In this document: positions 1 through 13,572 of the stretch, in pieces
Layout: each line of letters opens with the position of its first letter
How positions within the stretch are numbered: the stretch's first letter is position 1
DNA from: Eudromia elegans
Taxonomy: Eukaryota; Chordata; Aves; Tinamiformes; Tinamidae
Direction of reading: 5' to 3'
NCBI GenBank assembly: GCA_003342815.1
Contig: PTEX01000012.1
Span: forward strand, 6,581,825 to 6,645,824
Length of the DNA: 64,000 bases
Made by a program: the position numbers and the translations under genes
The notes under the pieces: generated by a model
Seen by the model: only the letters and a program-made list of their open reading frames with translations
Told to the model about the DNA's origin: nothing
Database searches by the model: none

Positions 1-1439
1 AAGTTTTTCAGAGCAGATGTGAATGTCACAACAATTAATACTGCCAGTAGTTGGCTTCTTGCAGCCCTCAATTCCGGCACCAAGGGAGCTCAGCTGGTAA
101 GAGACTCTGCAGCTACAGAGCGTGGAAATATTGGGAAAAAAAGAAAAAGGGGCTTCATGTCATCCCCACTAGGCCTCTGGTGACAACAGACACAGCAAAT
201 GCTCTCCAGCTCCCTCACCCTCTATCCCAGATATGGGAGTTAGGAGAGGAGATAAAATCAAGTCAAAGTCTCATATTCAAGGGCTGTTCCCACCACAGAA
301 TAATGCTAATTCTGCCATTCACATCTGGGTTGTTCTCAACTCTGTCTACAAACAGTATCAAAACACTTACTGAGATTACCATTTCAGTTAAATTTAATTC
401 ATAGCAAGTGCAAGAAATAGAAAGGGAATGAAATTCTGGGTAAATTATCAAACTTTCATGAAAATAGGAATTTGAAGTTCCATTTGAGACTGGAGGGGTG
501 TTAAACTGCAAGAGGCTCCGTGACAGGTCTTCACAGAAAAACAAAAGGGTTCTTGTTATATGTGTACATAGTAGCAAGTACAAAGGAGCTGAGACATTTT
601 GCACTGCTGAATTGCAGAGATTAATCATAGAAATAGTAATTACTTGTCACTTCCTGCCTTAATCTATGACAGTTTATGTATTTAAGTTTTTTTTTAATAT
701 GCTGGTAAAAAGATTATTTTCCCCTAAGAATATTGTACTGTCTAGAATGTCCATTACTGACGTTTGAGAAATGTTTTTGATAAGCAAAGACTTGAAGTAG
801 AAATGTAATTTTCTTTTCATTTTTAAATTAAATATACAAGAAATAAGAAAGCTTTATGCAAGCAGAGGAACATATTCCTACTCAATAACTCTAAACAAAC
901 ATATTCTACAAAATTTAATTAAGAAACTTCTCTAGAAATATACTGTCAGTAAAGATATCAGTAGCGAAAATTGCTTTGTCTAACATAAATACTACATTTT
1001 AAATGTATTGTTTTTTTCTCACAGGGATCACAGATACTCCCAATATGATTATAATTTTAATTTTCTTCTATGGACATGTTCAGCCAGGAGAAGCCCTCTG
1101 GCAATGTTCTAGGACAGCCTCTCTCCAACTTTGTTGCAGATATGCAGCAGAAGTTGTTTTTATGAAGCAAATAAGGATTTATGGCAATCTTTTAAAGGAA
1201 ATCACTGACAAGCTTTTGAGAATAGCTCTTGTCTCATTTATTTAGTTTCAGTACATTGTGGCTGTCTGTCTCCTGAATTTGCTGTGCTGTAGGCTTGTAT
1301 GAGCACAATATGTATCATCATTTAGACAGGACAGAGGGGGGAACAGAATAAACATCAACATGATATGCTTCCCTCTCCCCCGCCTTGTTTTCTTGCTTTT
1401 CCACATGTACTCTCAGCAAGGGTAAGAAAACAAAAATCC

Positions 1440-1660
1440 CAGTTCCTGCTGTGTTCTGAGATTTGCCAGTGACACTTTGCTGCGGCTCACGCATGAAGCA
1501 GAGCAGCAGAGAAGGCAACTGCAGAGAGCAAATCAGGAGCGTGAAGCCACCGAGAGCCACCGCGGGGCAGAGCGATGGGTGAGCGGTTTGGGAGCAGAGG
1601 AGGAAACCAATTAACCAGGGACCAAGGAGGGGGACCATCGAGCACAAGAGGGTAGCACAG
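1440..1660. other. GC-richer patch of unknown function
   Basis: A locally GC-rich stretch with some CpGs ('gccaccgagagccaccgcgg', 'cagagcgatgggtgagcggt'). The latter contains a donor-like G|GTGAGC on the plus strand directly after ATG. On the minus strand there is a 123-codon hydrophobic frame (1318-1689) with no family resemblance. It is reported only as a compositional anomaly. Confidence 0.2.
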
Positions 1661-3320
1661 AAGCATGGAAAACAGGAAAGGACTAACATTTAAAGACAAA
1701 TACATGAAAAACACTGAGAGGAAAGAAAAATATTTTTTTCCTTTTTTTTTTTATAAAAAGGAAAAATAGTCTGGATTTTCATGATATCAACATTATAAAT
1801 TCTGCATGAAACATATACCCTGGATCATATAGTACAGTCACAGTCCCTAAATGCACCTAGACTGAGAGCTGCCAGCTCAACATCACAGTGTAAAGGGTAT
1901 TCACATCTAGTGCTAGAAGAGAAAAAATGGGTCTATAGAGATCCTCCTAGCTGACCCCATGCACCTACTTGCTGATCATCATTTAAGCTCAGGACTGCTA
2001 GAACAGGAACAATCCCTGTTAAGAGAGTTGGGCAGAGACTTAGTCTGCAATCCGGCCTGAAGCTGGGCCACAAAGTGCAAACTTTTATATATTAGCAAAG
2101 TCACATCTTCAAATTTGGGCCCATGTTTGAAATTCAGGTTCTGATTTTATATATAACATTCTGGAGGCTTGGAAGAAAAATCAAAATCTTCCTAAGAGGT
2201 TATTGGAGGGGTTGTTTGTTCCACGCTTAAAGTTAAGGCCCCTCCAAGAGTCATTTTCTCTTCTCTCTCCTTTGCCAACTGGAAGTGCCTTTAGCACAAG
2301 TGCCTGGACATACCCGTGTCACCAGTGCTGGCTGGGGGACCCTTCCGTGTCCCATGCTACTAGTATCTATTTTATCCCATGAAATGTCGTGAACAGCAAT
2401 TTGGGACAAAAGCCAGAGATGACAGGGAAAGCCTTACACTTACCATAAAATGAAAATGACGATAGGTCTCCTACCTTTGTGGTGACCCTCATTCTTGAAG
2501 AAAGCTACAGATAGTAAAAAAAAAATGTTTGATATCTTCACCAATGTCCTAGCTATGTTTAGCCAAAGGTTCGTAATGGTTCTCTGCAAATCATTGCCTA
2601 ATTAAGGACCTTTATTTGATGAGCAGACAGTTAATCCAAGTGAAGGATCTAAGCAGTTTTATGACAATTAGTAATAATAATTGCTGTAGAACTAATATAC
2701 AATGAACATTTATTCCCTCATTTTATTTTTGTTGCTATTTTGAAGAGTTTGTAAACAGAACTTCTTTTCAGTATCCAGTTAAGACTGTGAAGGTACTAAC
2801 TGAATTTAATGAGCAATTCTACGTGGTTTCTTGTTCTGAATATTGATGAAGTATTCTAATTGGAGATTTTGATTCCTTTAAATGGACACATTTACATCTT
2901 CTTGTAAAGATGAAGATATCTTAGAAGCAATTTTCTTATGCTAACATCCACAATTATAAATTACAATACTCACAATGAACAACTGATACAAAATTCCCTG
3001 CATCACTGAACCTCCCTGTTAACAAACTTGTTTATTAAAAGGTTTTCAAAAAACAAACATAGCTGAGGAAATTTGTATAAATGCTGTAACAAAAAAAAAT
3101 CAAGGAAAACTAATTTCAGAACTACTTCCAACTGTTAAAAATTGCCTATTAAAAGGGGAAATATTATGCAAAGATTTGAGCGTGCTTGTGATGAGTTTCT
3201 GGCAGCATTTGGCCATTTCCTTAACTGAATATTTGGATATCTGCCTGTAGCAGTCCTAAGTAATGCTTTTTAAAAAATTACATGGGGTTTTTTTTTTCAC
3301 TGCAAAATGTAAGAGCTTTG

Positions 3321-3399
3321 AAAAAAAAAAAAAAAAAGAGTCTTTCTTATGGTAGATCCTTCACTTAATAAATAAAACTTTTTTTTTTTAAAAAAAAAA
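3321..3399. repeat. A17 tract and T11A10 tract
   Basis: A run of 17 A (3321-3337) and, 41 bp later, T11 followed by A10 (3379-3399), a self-complementary homopolymer junction. No element body is recognised between them. Confidence 0.95.
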
Positions 3400-4753
3400 G
3401 AGATACTGAGATGGCAGGATTTTATGTATTTCTCAAAATGGGATTTTATCACAAAAAATCTTACTGTTTTATTTTCATTACCAAAACCAAACAGAGCATA
3501 GGATCCCCAAAAGCCATCAGAGCCAGACAGAGCTTTGAAAAGCACAGCTCTCTACATTAGCCAGGCAGAGACATCTCCGATTCCCTTCTGTATCACAGGC
3601 AAGATGCTCATATGTGAAGTACCTCAGAGCTCTGCCCTGCTTCTGTCTTCTCTACCGTTTCTTCCTGTTCATCATCTCTTCTTTGCTATGCTTTGTTTTG
3701 CTCTTTTTTTTTTCTGCAGAAGCAGCTTTGTGCCAAAAGCCTGGGAAATAGCGGGTGTTTGTGAACTCAAGCTTGGACAATTTGGAAATGTATATGAATT
3801 TTAACAAAGCACTTTTTATATTTGGGCTGGGTAAAAAGAAGTGAAATCTAAAGATTTTTATATACAAGACATAAATTGGTTTCATGCTTGCATCTGCTTT
3901 GCATTGTGGCTTATATAGATGATGCTAAAATTAGGACACTTCTCTATTTAAAGGACACTTTTCTGTATAAAAATTAACAAACAAAATAACTGAGTACAGA
4001 ATTCAATATAGTCAGGCTGAGTATTTTAAAGCAAGAAAATCAAGTGACTTCATTTCAGTAACAACGTGCTGCAGTAATTAAGAGGAATGCTATGAGGATA
4101 GCTGAATAGTTGATATTATTGGTCTCCTTCTTGCCTCATTATCCAACAATCTCCTGAATTTGTTATTTCAAAGCTTATGGTACCTTTCCTTCCTGCCTTA
4201 TCCCAAATGATTTATCTGCTAAACCTGAGAATTAATTAGAAAATGGATTATTGACTTAGTTTTGCTTTTTTTGCACATTGTAAGGAGGCAAGATTTGATA
4301 TATGTAGAGAGACCCTTGTCAGGCCACTGAGCAGTACTGTTACTTTACAGTCCATAACTGGTGCAAAATCACATCACGTATCTCTTCAAGCAGTCAGCTC
4401 ATTCAGCAGAACAGCAGCCTGCAGACAGCATTCCAAATTTAGCTGTGAGATAAACAGCGAGATAAAAATATCCTGAAAATGCAATGTATGTAATAAAATA
4501 TAAATCAAAAATGCAATACGATGAGATTTACCTTATAATTTTTACTGTTTCCAGTAGAGAAGAGGAAAGCCAGCAGAAGAAGCAGGGATAGTAGTACAAA
4601 GGCCAAATAACACATGTAAGTGTTGATTAAACTACATTTGGTTAAGATGCTTTTGTTTATGTTGCTTCTTCCTGTCATCCTTGACATGAACATTTTTCAT
4701 TTTACACAGCTACTGCATATCAACAGCAAGAATTTCTTTACCTGGCAGAAGAA

Positions 4754-4778
4754 TTTTTTTTTTTTTTTTTTTTTTTTT
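4754..4778. repeat. Homopolymer T25
   Basis: An uninterrupted run of 25 T, with no adjoining retroelement body recognised on either side. Confidence 0.95.
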
Positions 4779-7700
4779 AATGAAGGAAAGCTGTACAACA
4801 TGTATTTGCTACCCAAATTTACAATCAGAGTCCTTTTCATTTTTTGTTCCAGCAACTCATCCCGAACAAACTTCATTAGACTTAATCACATTTTAGCAGG
4901 TTTATCAGATACCTGGTGAAACTGGAATGATTAAGTACGACACTGAAAAACATGTCAGGGATCTGACTGATTTTCTTGAGCTATGAACAATACTTCCTTT
5001 ATTAGTTATCTACAGGAATCTTTATTACTGATAGTGATTAATTTCAGATATTTCATGTGATGTTAACCAAAACTTGTACTGCCTATCTTCAAACTTCATA
5101 TTTTTATGTAATATTACAATATGAAATGAAATTAAGTGAAATACTTTTAATCAAAGGCAGTTGCTCTTGAACTCCAGCTTTCATTATCTGTCATTTCTAT
5201 TAAATCTCTTTAACAATGTATTTAAATTAAGGACAACACACCATTGGCCCTGGTTAGTTTAAATTTTATTATTCTGAAATTTTTTAATTAAAATAAATCC
5301 ATCTATAGCTTTTATACTTCCTCATGTAAAATACCTCTTTTCTGAATTTGCCTCTGATTGTAAGTTTGAGGCTTCTTCACCTTATTGTTTCCTTAAATGC
5401 CGCTGCCTCGCTTCACTGGATACAATAACCTGGAGTTCTATGGTGATTAACTCTCTCTTTTAATGGCTAGACATAAAAAAAGAAAAGCCTCTGGTACAAG
5501 TAACTCGGAGGCACCTGGTCACTGGGGTGCAATCCAAAACCCTGTCTTAGGCACCAAGGCTTCACAGGGTGCACAGGAAATTAGGTATCTCAGAATAGCA
5601 TTCATAAATACAGACAACATGCTGGAAGTTGCTGGATCTGTAAAAAGACTGGCTTCTATTTAGTATGAATAATAGGAGCACAAAAAGTAAACAAACTGTA
5701 CACGGCTGCCAGTGAAATGATGACATTTTTGGAAGGAAAGAATAGAGGAACATAGGCAATACCTAACCTTAATGTTTAGCCACATAGCTTTCCTAAGGTT
5801 TCCTCTATAGACTTTTCTCTGCAGACCTAACTCTAGTCAACCTTACTGAAATAACTGAGATGCGTAGAAGAGGATGCTCTAACGTTGTAGACAGAAGAGG
5901 CTTCATGAAGCTCTCATGACACTGGGAAATCCTTCACAGCCCAAACAACATTATTAGGACAATGCAAACAGAAAAGAACTCTCCTTTCTTCAGGCCATAT
6001 TATATTTTCCATTGTTCACCATAACTATTCTCTCTGCTATCATACTACCCATATACTGCCCAAGTAGTCTGTGACACATATAGCATTCCAGAATTCTATT
6101 AAGAAAGATTTTGTCGGTCATTCTGAGTATAACTGGTACTATTTGGGCTTCTCTATAATATCCTTATTATTTCTGGAATATGACAACAGAAAGCAAGCAG
6201 AAGGGTACCCTTGTAAAGTCCTCACCTACTCTGAGGAACATGCAAGACTCTGTAAGTAACTCCGACCTTAACAAGTTGCCTTTTTGCAAATCTGAGGAAG
6301 CATCATGAAAATCACTTATATTGCTCTTAGTTTTGATCCTCTGACAGCTTGCTTTTCCATGGAGGTGTACAGTGCTGCGTTCCAGGGATCTCTGCCCTGC
6401 AGTTCTCAGTCTGTGTTTTTATTATTGGAAGACCAAGCTCCATCTGTAGTTCCATGAACTGCTTTTGGAGTTAGCAAAACACTGCTCCTAGAGTTGTAAC
6501 ACATTATCAGCAACACAGCTGTCTAGCCCAACATGGACGCATTTAGATGTATCTGGGGTATATGGAGCAGCACAAATGATCATAATGTGACTCTCCTGAA
6601 TTGGAGTCAAATTCTAACATAAGAACACTTGCACAGTCTGGGAGTTTGGGAACTAGACCTGCCAACTCCAGGAAAAAGCCTTAGCTTCCATGTGAATGAG
6701 TGTTCTGGATGAGCTCCTGCCATCCCTATTGCTGACTGGGCAACTGTATGGATGGTCTGGAAAACAATACAAGGGTCCAGAAACAAGGTTCTGGAAATGG
6801 TGGAACTAGAAATTGTGCAGTATAACTTGTATGGAGTTTCATGTAGTATCTGAACTCTAGTAACTTTCAATCTCTTTTCTTTTAAAGATTTCACAATAAG
6901 CATTTAATGTGAATACAAATTTCTATCAGTGTATGCCTATCAGAGATAACCCTATAGATGATGAACTGTAGAAAACAAAAATAGGATAGCTCTCCAGTCT
7001 GAATTTTACCATTGAATTTCAGGGTTACAGAAACAGTCAAAACTTACCCATAATTTTCACTATTTTTGTGCTTAACATGCTATGCTAGTATAAAGTGGTT
7101 GGAAGTAAACAAACAAATAGACAAACAAAACCCCACATAGCATCTCAGATACTTTGAAATGAAACATGGGTTCAGAAGATCTCCTGTCTAACCTACTGAG
7201 AGGACACCAAGATATGCAAACTCCTACAAGACATTATATAGATCTTACTATCTTCTACAGGGTGCCTGTTATATCTTTTTACATTTTTCTAAAAAGATAT
7301 ATCTTGCTAGCTGCAGTGAACCTGTTCATATCATTAATAGCCTATGCCTCACAGTAATCAGATTATTACTACTTTTCATGTTGCCTTTTTACCTACCAGC
7401 TATAAAGAAGGCTGGTACTGAGACTAAACTAATGAAAATAATGTACAAATTCTCACCCACTTTTTCAGTGAGCACCATCTGCAAGCTGTTTCTTCTCTAA
7501 GTGGTCTTCTATTGGACAGAAATAGATGAGTGATGAACTCTGTTCTTTCAAGCTCGGAGGTCTTCTGTTGGGACTTAAATATTTGGGGTAGAAGTAGAGT
7601 GAGAAACTTTTGCCACCACACCAGATTCTTCCCCTGGCCTTGCAGATTCCACATTTCAAAACATTGACATGACACCATTCATCTCAGCGTTCAAATGGGA

Positions 7701-8214
7701 TAAAACAAATAAAAGACCCTTTCTTGCATAATTTACTTCATATTATAAATTAGCTTCATATTAGGCCCTCCCCTCCTTTCTCTCTCTACAACTTTGCAGT
7801 ATCTGAAGATAAGTACATAAAGCTGAGGAACTAATGATTCAGTTCAGTTGAAGGAAGGACTTCCTTCTGAGGTGAAGGCACTTTCAGGGTTATGCCGTCT
7901 TCCATCTAAAGTCATTGTTGCCTGGCACGTATACCCAACGGCAAGGTTTTGACCTACTTGAGAACAGGCATTATGCCATCCAAACAGATGGGCAAAAGCG
8001 TAGATAGTCAGGAGACCATGTTTGTATATCAAGCATGGATGATGAGGGCATGATTCTCAGCTGAGAACATTTAAATAATTGTTCATTCAGAGCTTATGCT
8101 CCTGTCACAGAAAGTAATGTGTCACCATTAATCAAGCTCGAAGTTCAATGCCCTTTAGGAAAGGCATTGTAATGTGAGGAACATATAGTCACCTGGATTG
8201 TACTTTGGGGATGG

Positions 8215-8430
8215 ATGGTCTGCAGGACAATCACAGCAGAGTTTGAGTTCTAGTCCCATCTCTGCTACTAACTTCATGCAAGTGACCTTGAGCAGCTTCA
8301 TTCCCTTGAGGGCTTCATTCACTTTCTATCTTGTTTTATCAATAAGTAAGCAATAAGTAAGCAAGTAAGCAATACTGTGAATATTAACAGATGTTTGCAA
8401 AGCATCTAAAATGTAAATTGGCATATATCA
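8215..8430 (+). repeat. Ancient MIR-like SINE
   Basis: The order of short matches follows a MIR element in sense orientation: gagttctagtcccatctctg (position 8249 onward), ctgctactaac, then gtgaccttgagca (position 8282 onward), then a degenerate 'cctcagtttcctcatctgtaaaa' zone. A 3' part follows, running tgtgaatattaacagatg ... gcaaagcatctaaaatgta ... ttggcatat, which parallels the MIR end ('attaaatgagataatgcatgtaaagcgcttagcacagtgcctggcacata'). A short aataagtaagc duplication (8340-8373) interrupts it. MIR elements predate amniote divergence, so a decayed copy in a bird is expected but uncommon. Another CORE-SINE family is the main alternative. Confidence 0.55.
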
Positions 8431-9822
8431 TTATACCTGTCATAGCATTTAAAGCACTTATGTGAAATTTCTTTAAACAGGTACAAATTTCCAATTGTGT
8501 TCATTCATGTGGATAGATCTCATAACCTTAGCCTACAATTTTTTTTTCTTTTTGAGATTAAAACTGTTAATATTTGAGCAGAAGAAGGTAAAATTACAAA
8601 TGCTTCCACTTTGTCATTTACAATTTCACATGCTTCACTGATTTTCAACATAATCAGCGTTCAACTTATAGATGAGTGGGTACAACAACAAAGGATTCCC
8701 GCCCAATGCCAACATAGTCACTATTTATGTACTATTCTGAGCTAAAACAATTTTGAACAAGAAGCAAATAGAAATGACATATGTTGTAAATATGTTTTCA
8801 AAAGAGACACACCTTATGCATGCTATAAAAATGAAACAGGTATCATAACAAAGAGAAAAAAGGGATTAGCATTGGTGTTAAATGTTAACAGTAAATGTCC
8901 ACTTTCAGAGAAAAATGTTGGGGTTATTATTGGAACATAAATCTTACATTTCTTTGTTGGTCCACGTGGATATGTAACTAAATCAATGTGTAGCCATCTA
9001 CAAAGTAAGACCTGAGACTGAATTTCAAAAAAAAAAAAAAAAGACTGATTTTGAACACCACTCCTGATAACTCTTTCTTATGCAACTGTCAGGAGGCAGT
9101 TAGTTAGCAGTTTCTGAGGGGCAGACTTCCCTAGTTCGCTACTCTTGGCAGTTTGACTGTCACCTGTTACTGTGTCGGTGCTGTCCAACATAAAGGGGTA
9201 CTATAAAATGCTGCAGAGTTCTTCAAGCATATTATCACACATACAAGCAACTAGCCTTGCAAACAATCTCACGTGCATTAATCTAGTTGTCTGTCAATTA
9301 GGTCCTGATGGAAAGGATATTAACCAAATCCATTTCAAGATGTTCTGAAATCCATTTGAATTGTATTAGGAAAAGATCAGCTCCAAAAAACATTCCTCAT
9401 GAATGCTGAAAGAAATATGTTCATTTGGTTATCATAATAATTAGTTATTCAGATAAATTGTCCATTAACTGTCCAGTTAAGTTTCAAGAAAATATAAAAT
9501 GCTGATTTTAAAATAAATGTAGAATGATATTTTAAAAAGAATGTGTTATATTGTCTAAAACCTGTTTTAAGAAACCAACCTACTGGCCAGCTGTAGCATT
9601 GCCAACACTTAGTAAAGCTTACCTAATTTAATTACTACTTGAATACAGGGAAGATTCATCCTTCAAATGTATGACATGTATTTATTATCCAATTCATGGA
9701 GGTTTCAGTGAAACAAAGCAGCAATGAGCCTTTGTGATAATTAAAATGTCAAAAGGAAACCTAATCAGTCATATTGAGAATTTCCCTGCAACTGTGAAAG
9801 CTGCCGCTTTACAATTCACTGT

Positions 9823-10205
9823 TCACAACAGTGGAGGTCCATGAGGATGGCACGTTGTGACCCTCAGCGTGAGACCCATCCTCCTGGAGGTCATGACTGG
9901 TCTTTGCGTCTTTAGCAGGACGCTGCACTGGGGACAACCCCCAGGCTGGTGCTCTAGGAAGGACCGCTCAGTGTAGGCCTCCAAAAGGCAGCCTAGCCTT
10001 CCAAATACACCAAGCATTAAGTGGGAGGCAGCACACGGTTCCCCAGCCCCCTGCCCTTCAGCGGTGGATGACATCCTTCCCTCGCCCTCGGCATGCTCAC
10101 CATTGAACGAGTCGTTCCTCAGGTCTCCCCCAGGCACACGCAGCCCCCTCTGCCCCGCATCTCCCCTGGCTCTGTGCTTGTGGCAGGGTGTGTCTCACAG
10201 GCGAA
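9823..10205. other. GC-rich patch with CpGs in AT-rich intron
   Basis: About 380 bp of GC-rich sequence with several CpGs, flanked on both sides by AT-rich DNA. It contains a 104-codon minus-strand frame (9823-10137) without recognisable domains. No retroelement landmarks were seen. It may be a remnant repeat, an intronic regulatory element or a lncRNA exon. Confidence 0.3.
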
Positions 10206-11039
10206 GCCTTGCTTCTTTTTGTACCTGTCTAACATTTAATAGTAGAAGTGCACAGCTAACTGAATCTTACTATTTTTAATATCTGCTTTCTCCTGGGATG
10301 CTCAGCTATACAAACACGACTTTTGATTTAGGAAGAAGTAATGCAATAGCATTGCAAGCCTGCCCTTTACAAGAAAAAAGATGAGGAGTGTGTAAATTCA
10401 TTAAAAAAAATCTTCAAGCTTGCTATAACATTTTTTATCTTTTATTTATTATTCCTAACATTGCCTTATTCTATACTTATGTATTGCAATAACTTTAATA
10501 ATAACATATCAGGAGGCTTCAAGCTGTTTGTAAATTTGGCATTTGGATACGTAATTATATTTGCAAAAATATACAGATTTAAAAATTTCAAATTGCTTAT
10601 AACAGTATGATAAATATTGTGGCTCTGTGACTGCTGTATGGCTTTCCCTTGGTAGTATGTATTTATAAACATATCCAGATTCAGTAAGATCATATATCAG
10701 AAAAAATATTCTTTCATTTCTGTTCTGAAAGAAATATACACCCAGCTCTCACTGGGAAGTGACGTGTCTGAAAAAGTGAAGATTATTGAAACTGTCCTTA
10801 ATGCATAAAATATAAAGTTTTTACTTTCCTTTCTAAATGTACATCTAAAATGAATTTATTTTAAGAGACATGTCAGTGAAGTCACTAGCTTGAAGCAAGC
10901 ATAACATTTCTACCAGGCATCATTAGCAGCTTCATAGGGAGCCTGGCTTCGGCTCATCACTTGTGAGAATAAACCTCTCTCTAAGAAATGAAAACTTCAA
11001 AATCCATTAGATATATTTCTTTTTAAATGATTAAGAACC

Positions 11040-11315
11040 ACAGCTAGAGCAAGTGAACTCATGTTCACTTAAGCTCTCACGTTGACTGAGAACCACCTGA
11101 CACTCTAGTCTACCCTGAAAGACTTGGCCAGGATGTGCAAAGCATCTGCCCCTCCCAACCCATCCTCTGGGGCTGGCCTGCCTTCGGGTTTCTCTGAAGG
11201 CCGCCAGCATGTGGCTGCAGCGACTTAAGCGCACTGCAGGACACTGTTTGTGCCTTTGGAAGAGCTCCTGCGCTCAGGATCTCCCCGTGGCCTCCCGCAT
11301 CTGCTTTAGAACTGC
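11040..11315. other. GC-rich patch of unknown origin
   Basis: About 270 bp of GC-rich sequence including 'gaaggccgccagcatgtggc' and 'cgacttaagcgcactgcagg'. Two overlapping minus-strand frames (11031-11234 and 11110-11448) carry no recognisable motif. It lies about 0.9 kb from the similar patch at 9.8 kb, and the two may share an origin. Confidence 0.25.
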
Positions 11316-13532
11316 TGCGTAAATGGGTCAAATGAAAGTAACACACAGAGTACTCCAGGCAGTAAGTATAATCACTGAAGTAATCCCACCTTTCCTCATG
11401 CTGTGCATGATTTAGACGACAGATGTTGCTGTGTGATGTTTCCTGCATGACACGTTAAACTTAGCTATTCATATTTGTCTGTATTACGTTCTCATGCAAA
11501 TACAGTTAAACTGCAGCTCCTGTATACTGTAGGTTACCCAAGTACTATATCCGCTGGGTGTTGATGTTTATCCTTTTAATTAATTATTTTCAGATGAAAG
11601 CTCTTGAGCAACATGTTTATAAAAACTGCTTCCTTTTTAACAGAGTGGCATCGTATGGATTTAAATGTATAAACAGAATGTTCAACTCTTGATAAGATAC
11701 TCAAAATGTTAGCTGTCTTCACCAAAAAATTCAGTAAAGTCAGCAACAGTTTCTACTCCTACATTGTTAAGAGTAGGAAAACAAAAAATATTTCTGAAAA
11801 AAAGGACAAAAATTGATGTTTACAGAAGTTCTGGTTTGAACAAAACTAATGCACTAGAAGAGGAGAAGATTTAGTGCTGAAAAGACTATTTTTCATCAGA
11901 AGCTTATGGGAATAAGACTAACTAATGTTTTTAAATCTATTCTCTAGTACCTCACCTCTATAATGTATGAAAACATTTTTTATTTCAGAATAAGCACAGT
12001 GAGGATATTAAAGAATATAGTTTTAATAATAAATCGATGAAGAGACAGAGAAAAATTTCCAACACTTCCGATAACTGACTGAGTCAGCTGAAATGAGTAT
12101 TGAAGAGAAACAGTCAATAAATACGTATAGATAATGTCTTGAGTGTCTTTCAATGTCTTTCGACTATGCCCAAGCCCTGAATGATGTCTGCATCACCCAT
12201 TCTTCCTAGCAGTGGCTCCTTGATATATGTGAACACTGTCTACTACTGCATTTAGCTGTAATGGTCAGTTTTCTTCTGACATGTCTGCCATCAGCAAGAG
12301 TGTACGAGTTTGTTTAGTAACTCTGCTTCTCTTCCATTCTGCCGGTGTTAAGCTGTGGAGGAGATATCACATATCTTTATTAACCCTTTCAGCTTTTTGG
12401 ATGAAAGGGAGAGGGAACATAAATATTACAAGCTTCCACCTCTTCTTTATCCCTCACTTTCCTCACTGAACAGTATCAGTGAGTTACTGGTTCATTTTAG
12501 GATTATTATTGTCTACAGGCTGCTAAACAGACCTAGATAAATATTTGTTATTAAAAGAAATCTAATTTTTCCTTTACTTCACTTTTCAAATGCAATTGTA
12601 GTATAGGATTAGTCATCAAATCATTTCAGACAGCAATTCTTGATCTGCAGATGATCCAAATGCTCAAAAGAATCTGCTTACAAAGCAAACACACAGATTA
12701 CATAACATGCGCTTCTCATTTGAAGGAATAAAAACAGTTCTTAGCACAAGGTTTCCAGAACGGCTGCTCAAAAACTATTTTTTTTTTCTTTACCTAGCAT
12801 TAAGGGATTTACAGAACATTTATGCCACTTAATTTATATAAGAAAACATTTACAAAAAGTGAGCGTGAGACAGAACATTAAATCACATTTACTGAAAATA
12901 AAAACCTTTTCAGAATATTTGTAGAGAGCAACACAATAAATGACTGTGTCAGTCGAGGTAGCTGCTCAAGTGCTGGAGCTATCACTACTGTCTGCACTCA
13001 CTGTGGCCATTCAGATATTTACAATGTTTAAATGAAAGCCTACCAATTTTCATAAATATATGTTTAATCTCTTATAGTGTAGAGGAATTTCTCTTTAGTT
13101 TGTAGCCAGTAATGTATGAGAAATAATTCATTTATCTATAAATATTTAAAAGGGTCTACCATATGTTCTGAGTTATAAAACAAAGACTCCTGACATTTTA
13201 AATGAAAAACAAAATAGTAATCTGCATGGAAAAACACTAGTTTCCCAAATCCGATATACGTCTTCTAAAGATTCATATAATTTTAGAGCAAAACAATTGT
13301 GAGGTGATTTATTAATTTACCTCACTCAACTCTTGACTGGGGACAGGAAATAAGAAATTACACATAAGCCTGAGAAATAGCCAGTATTACATGTGATCAT
13401 TTTACACAGCCAAAACACTCTCACTTTTGCAAACTTGCAAGGATCCAGTGCTACTACCTGCAACTTTCCATGTCCCTGTCCTCCTTACCATTTCAGCCAA
13501 AACAAAATTTTCCTGTCATATCCTCTCCTCTA

Positions 13533-13572
13533 AACCATCTCCGTTAACCATCTCCGTTCAACCATCTCTGTG
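13533..13572. repeat. Three tandem copies of a 13-14 bp unit (aaccatctccgtt)
   Basis: Units aaccatctccgtt, aaccatctccgttc and aaccatctctgtg lie head to tail, followed by a T/G-rich tract. A small local duplication with no visible function. Confidence 0.85.

Noticed and set aside
1318-1714. Hydrophobic minus-strand frames (123 and 75 codons) resembling secreted or membrane segments
   Set aside because: They overlap one another in different frames and lack any recognised family, so they are treated as chance frames in a GC-richer patch.
3535-3804. Plus-strand frame containing EVPQSSALLL, reminiscent of the reverse-transcriptase motif GVPQGSVLGP
   Set aside because: Only about eight residues match loosely; flanking sequence shows no other reverse-transcriptase motif or CR1 landmark.
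4505-4693. Minus-strand frame with a Leu-rich hydrophobic stretch and a donor-like AAG|GTAAAT
   Set aside because: Only 62 codons, no upstream acceptor or family match; AT-rich DNA readily yields Leu/Phe-rich frames.
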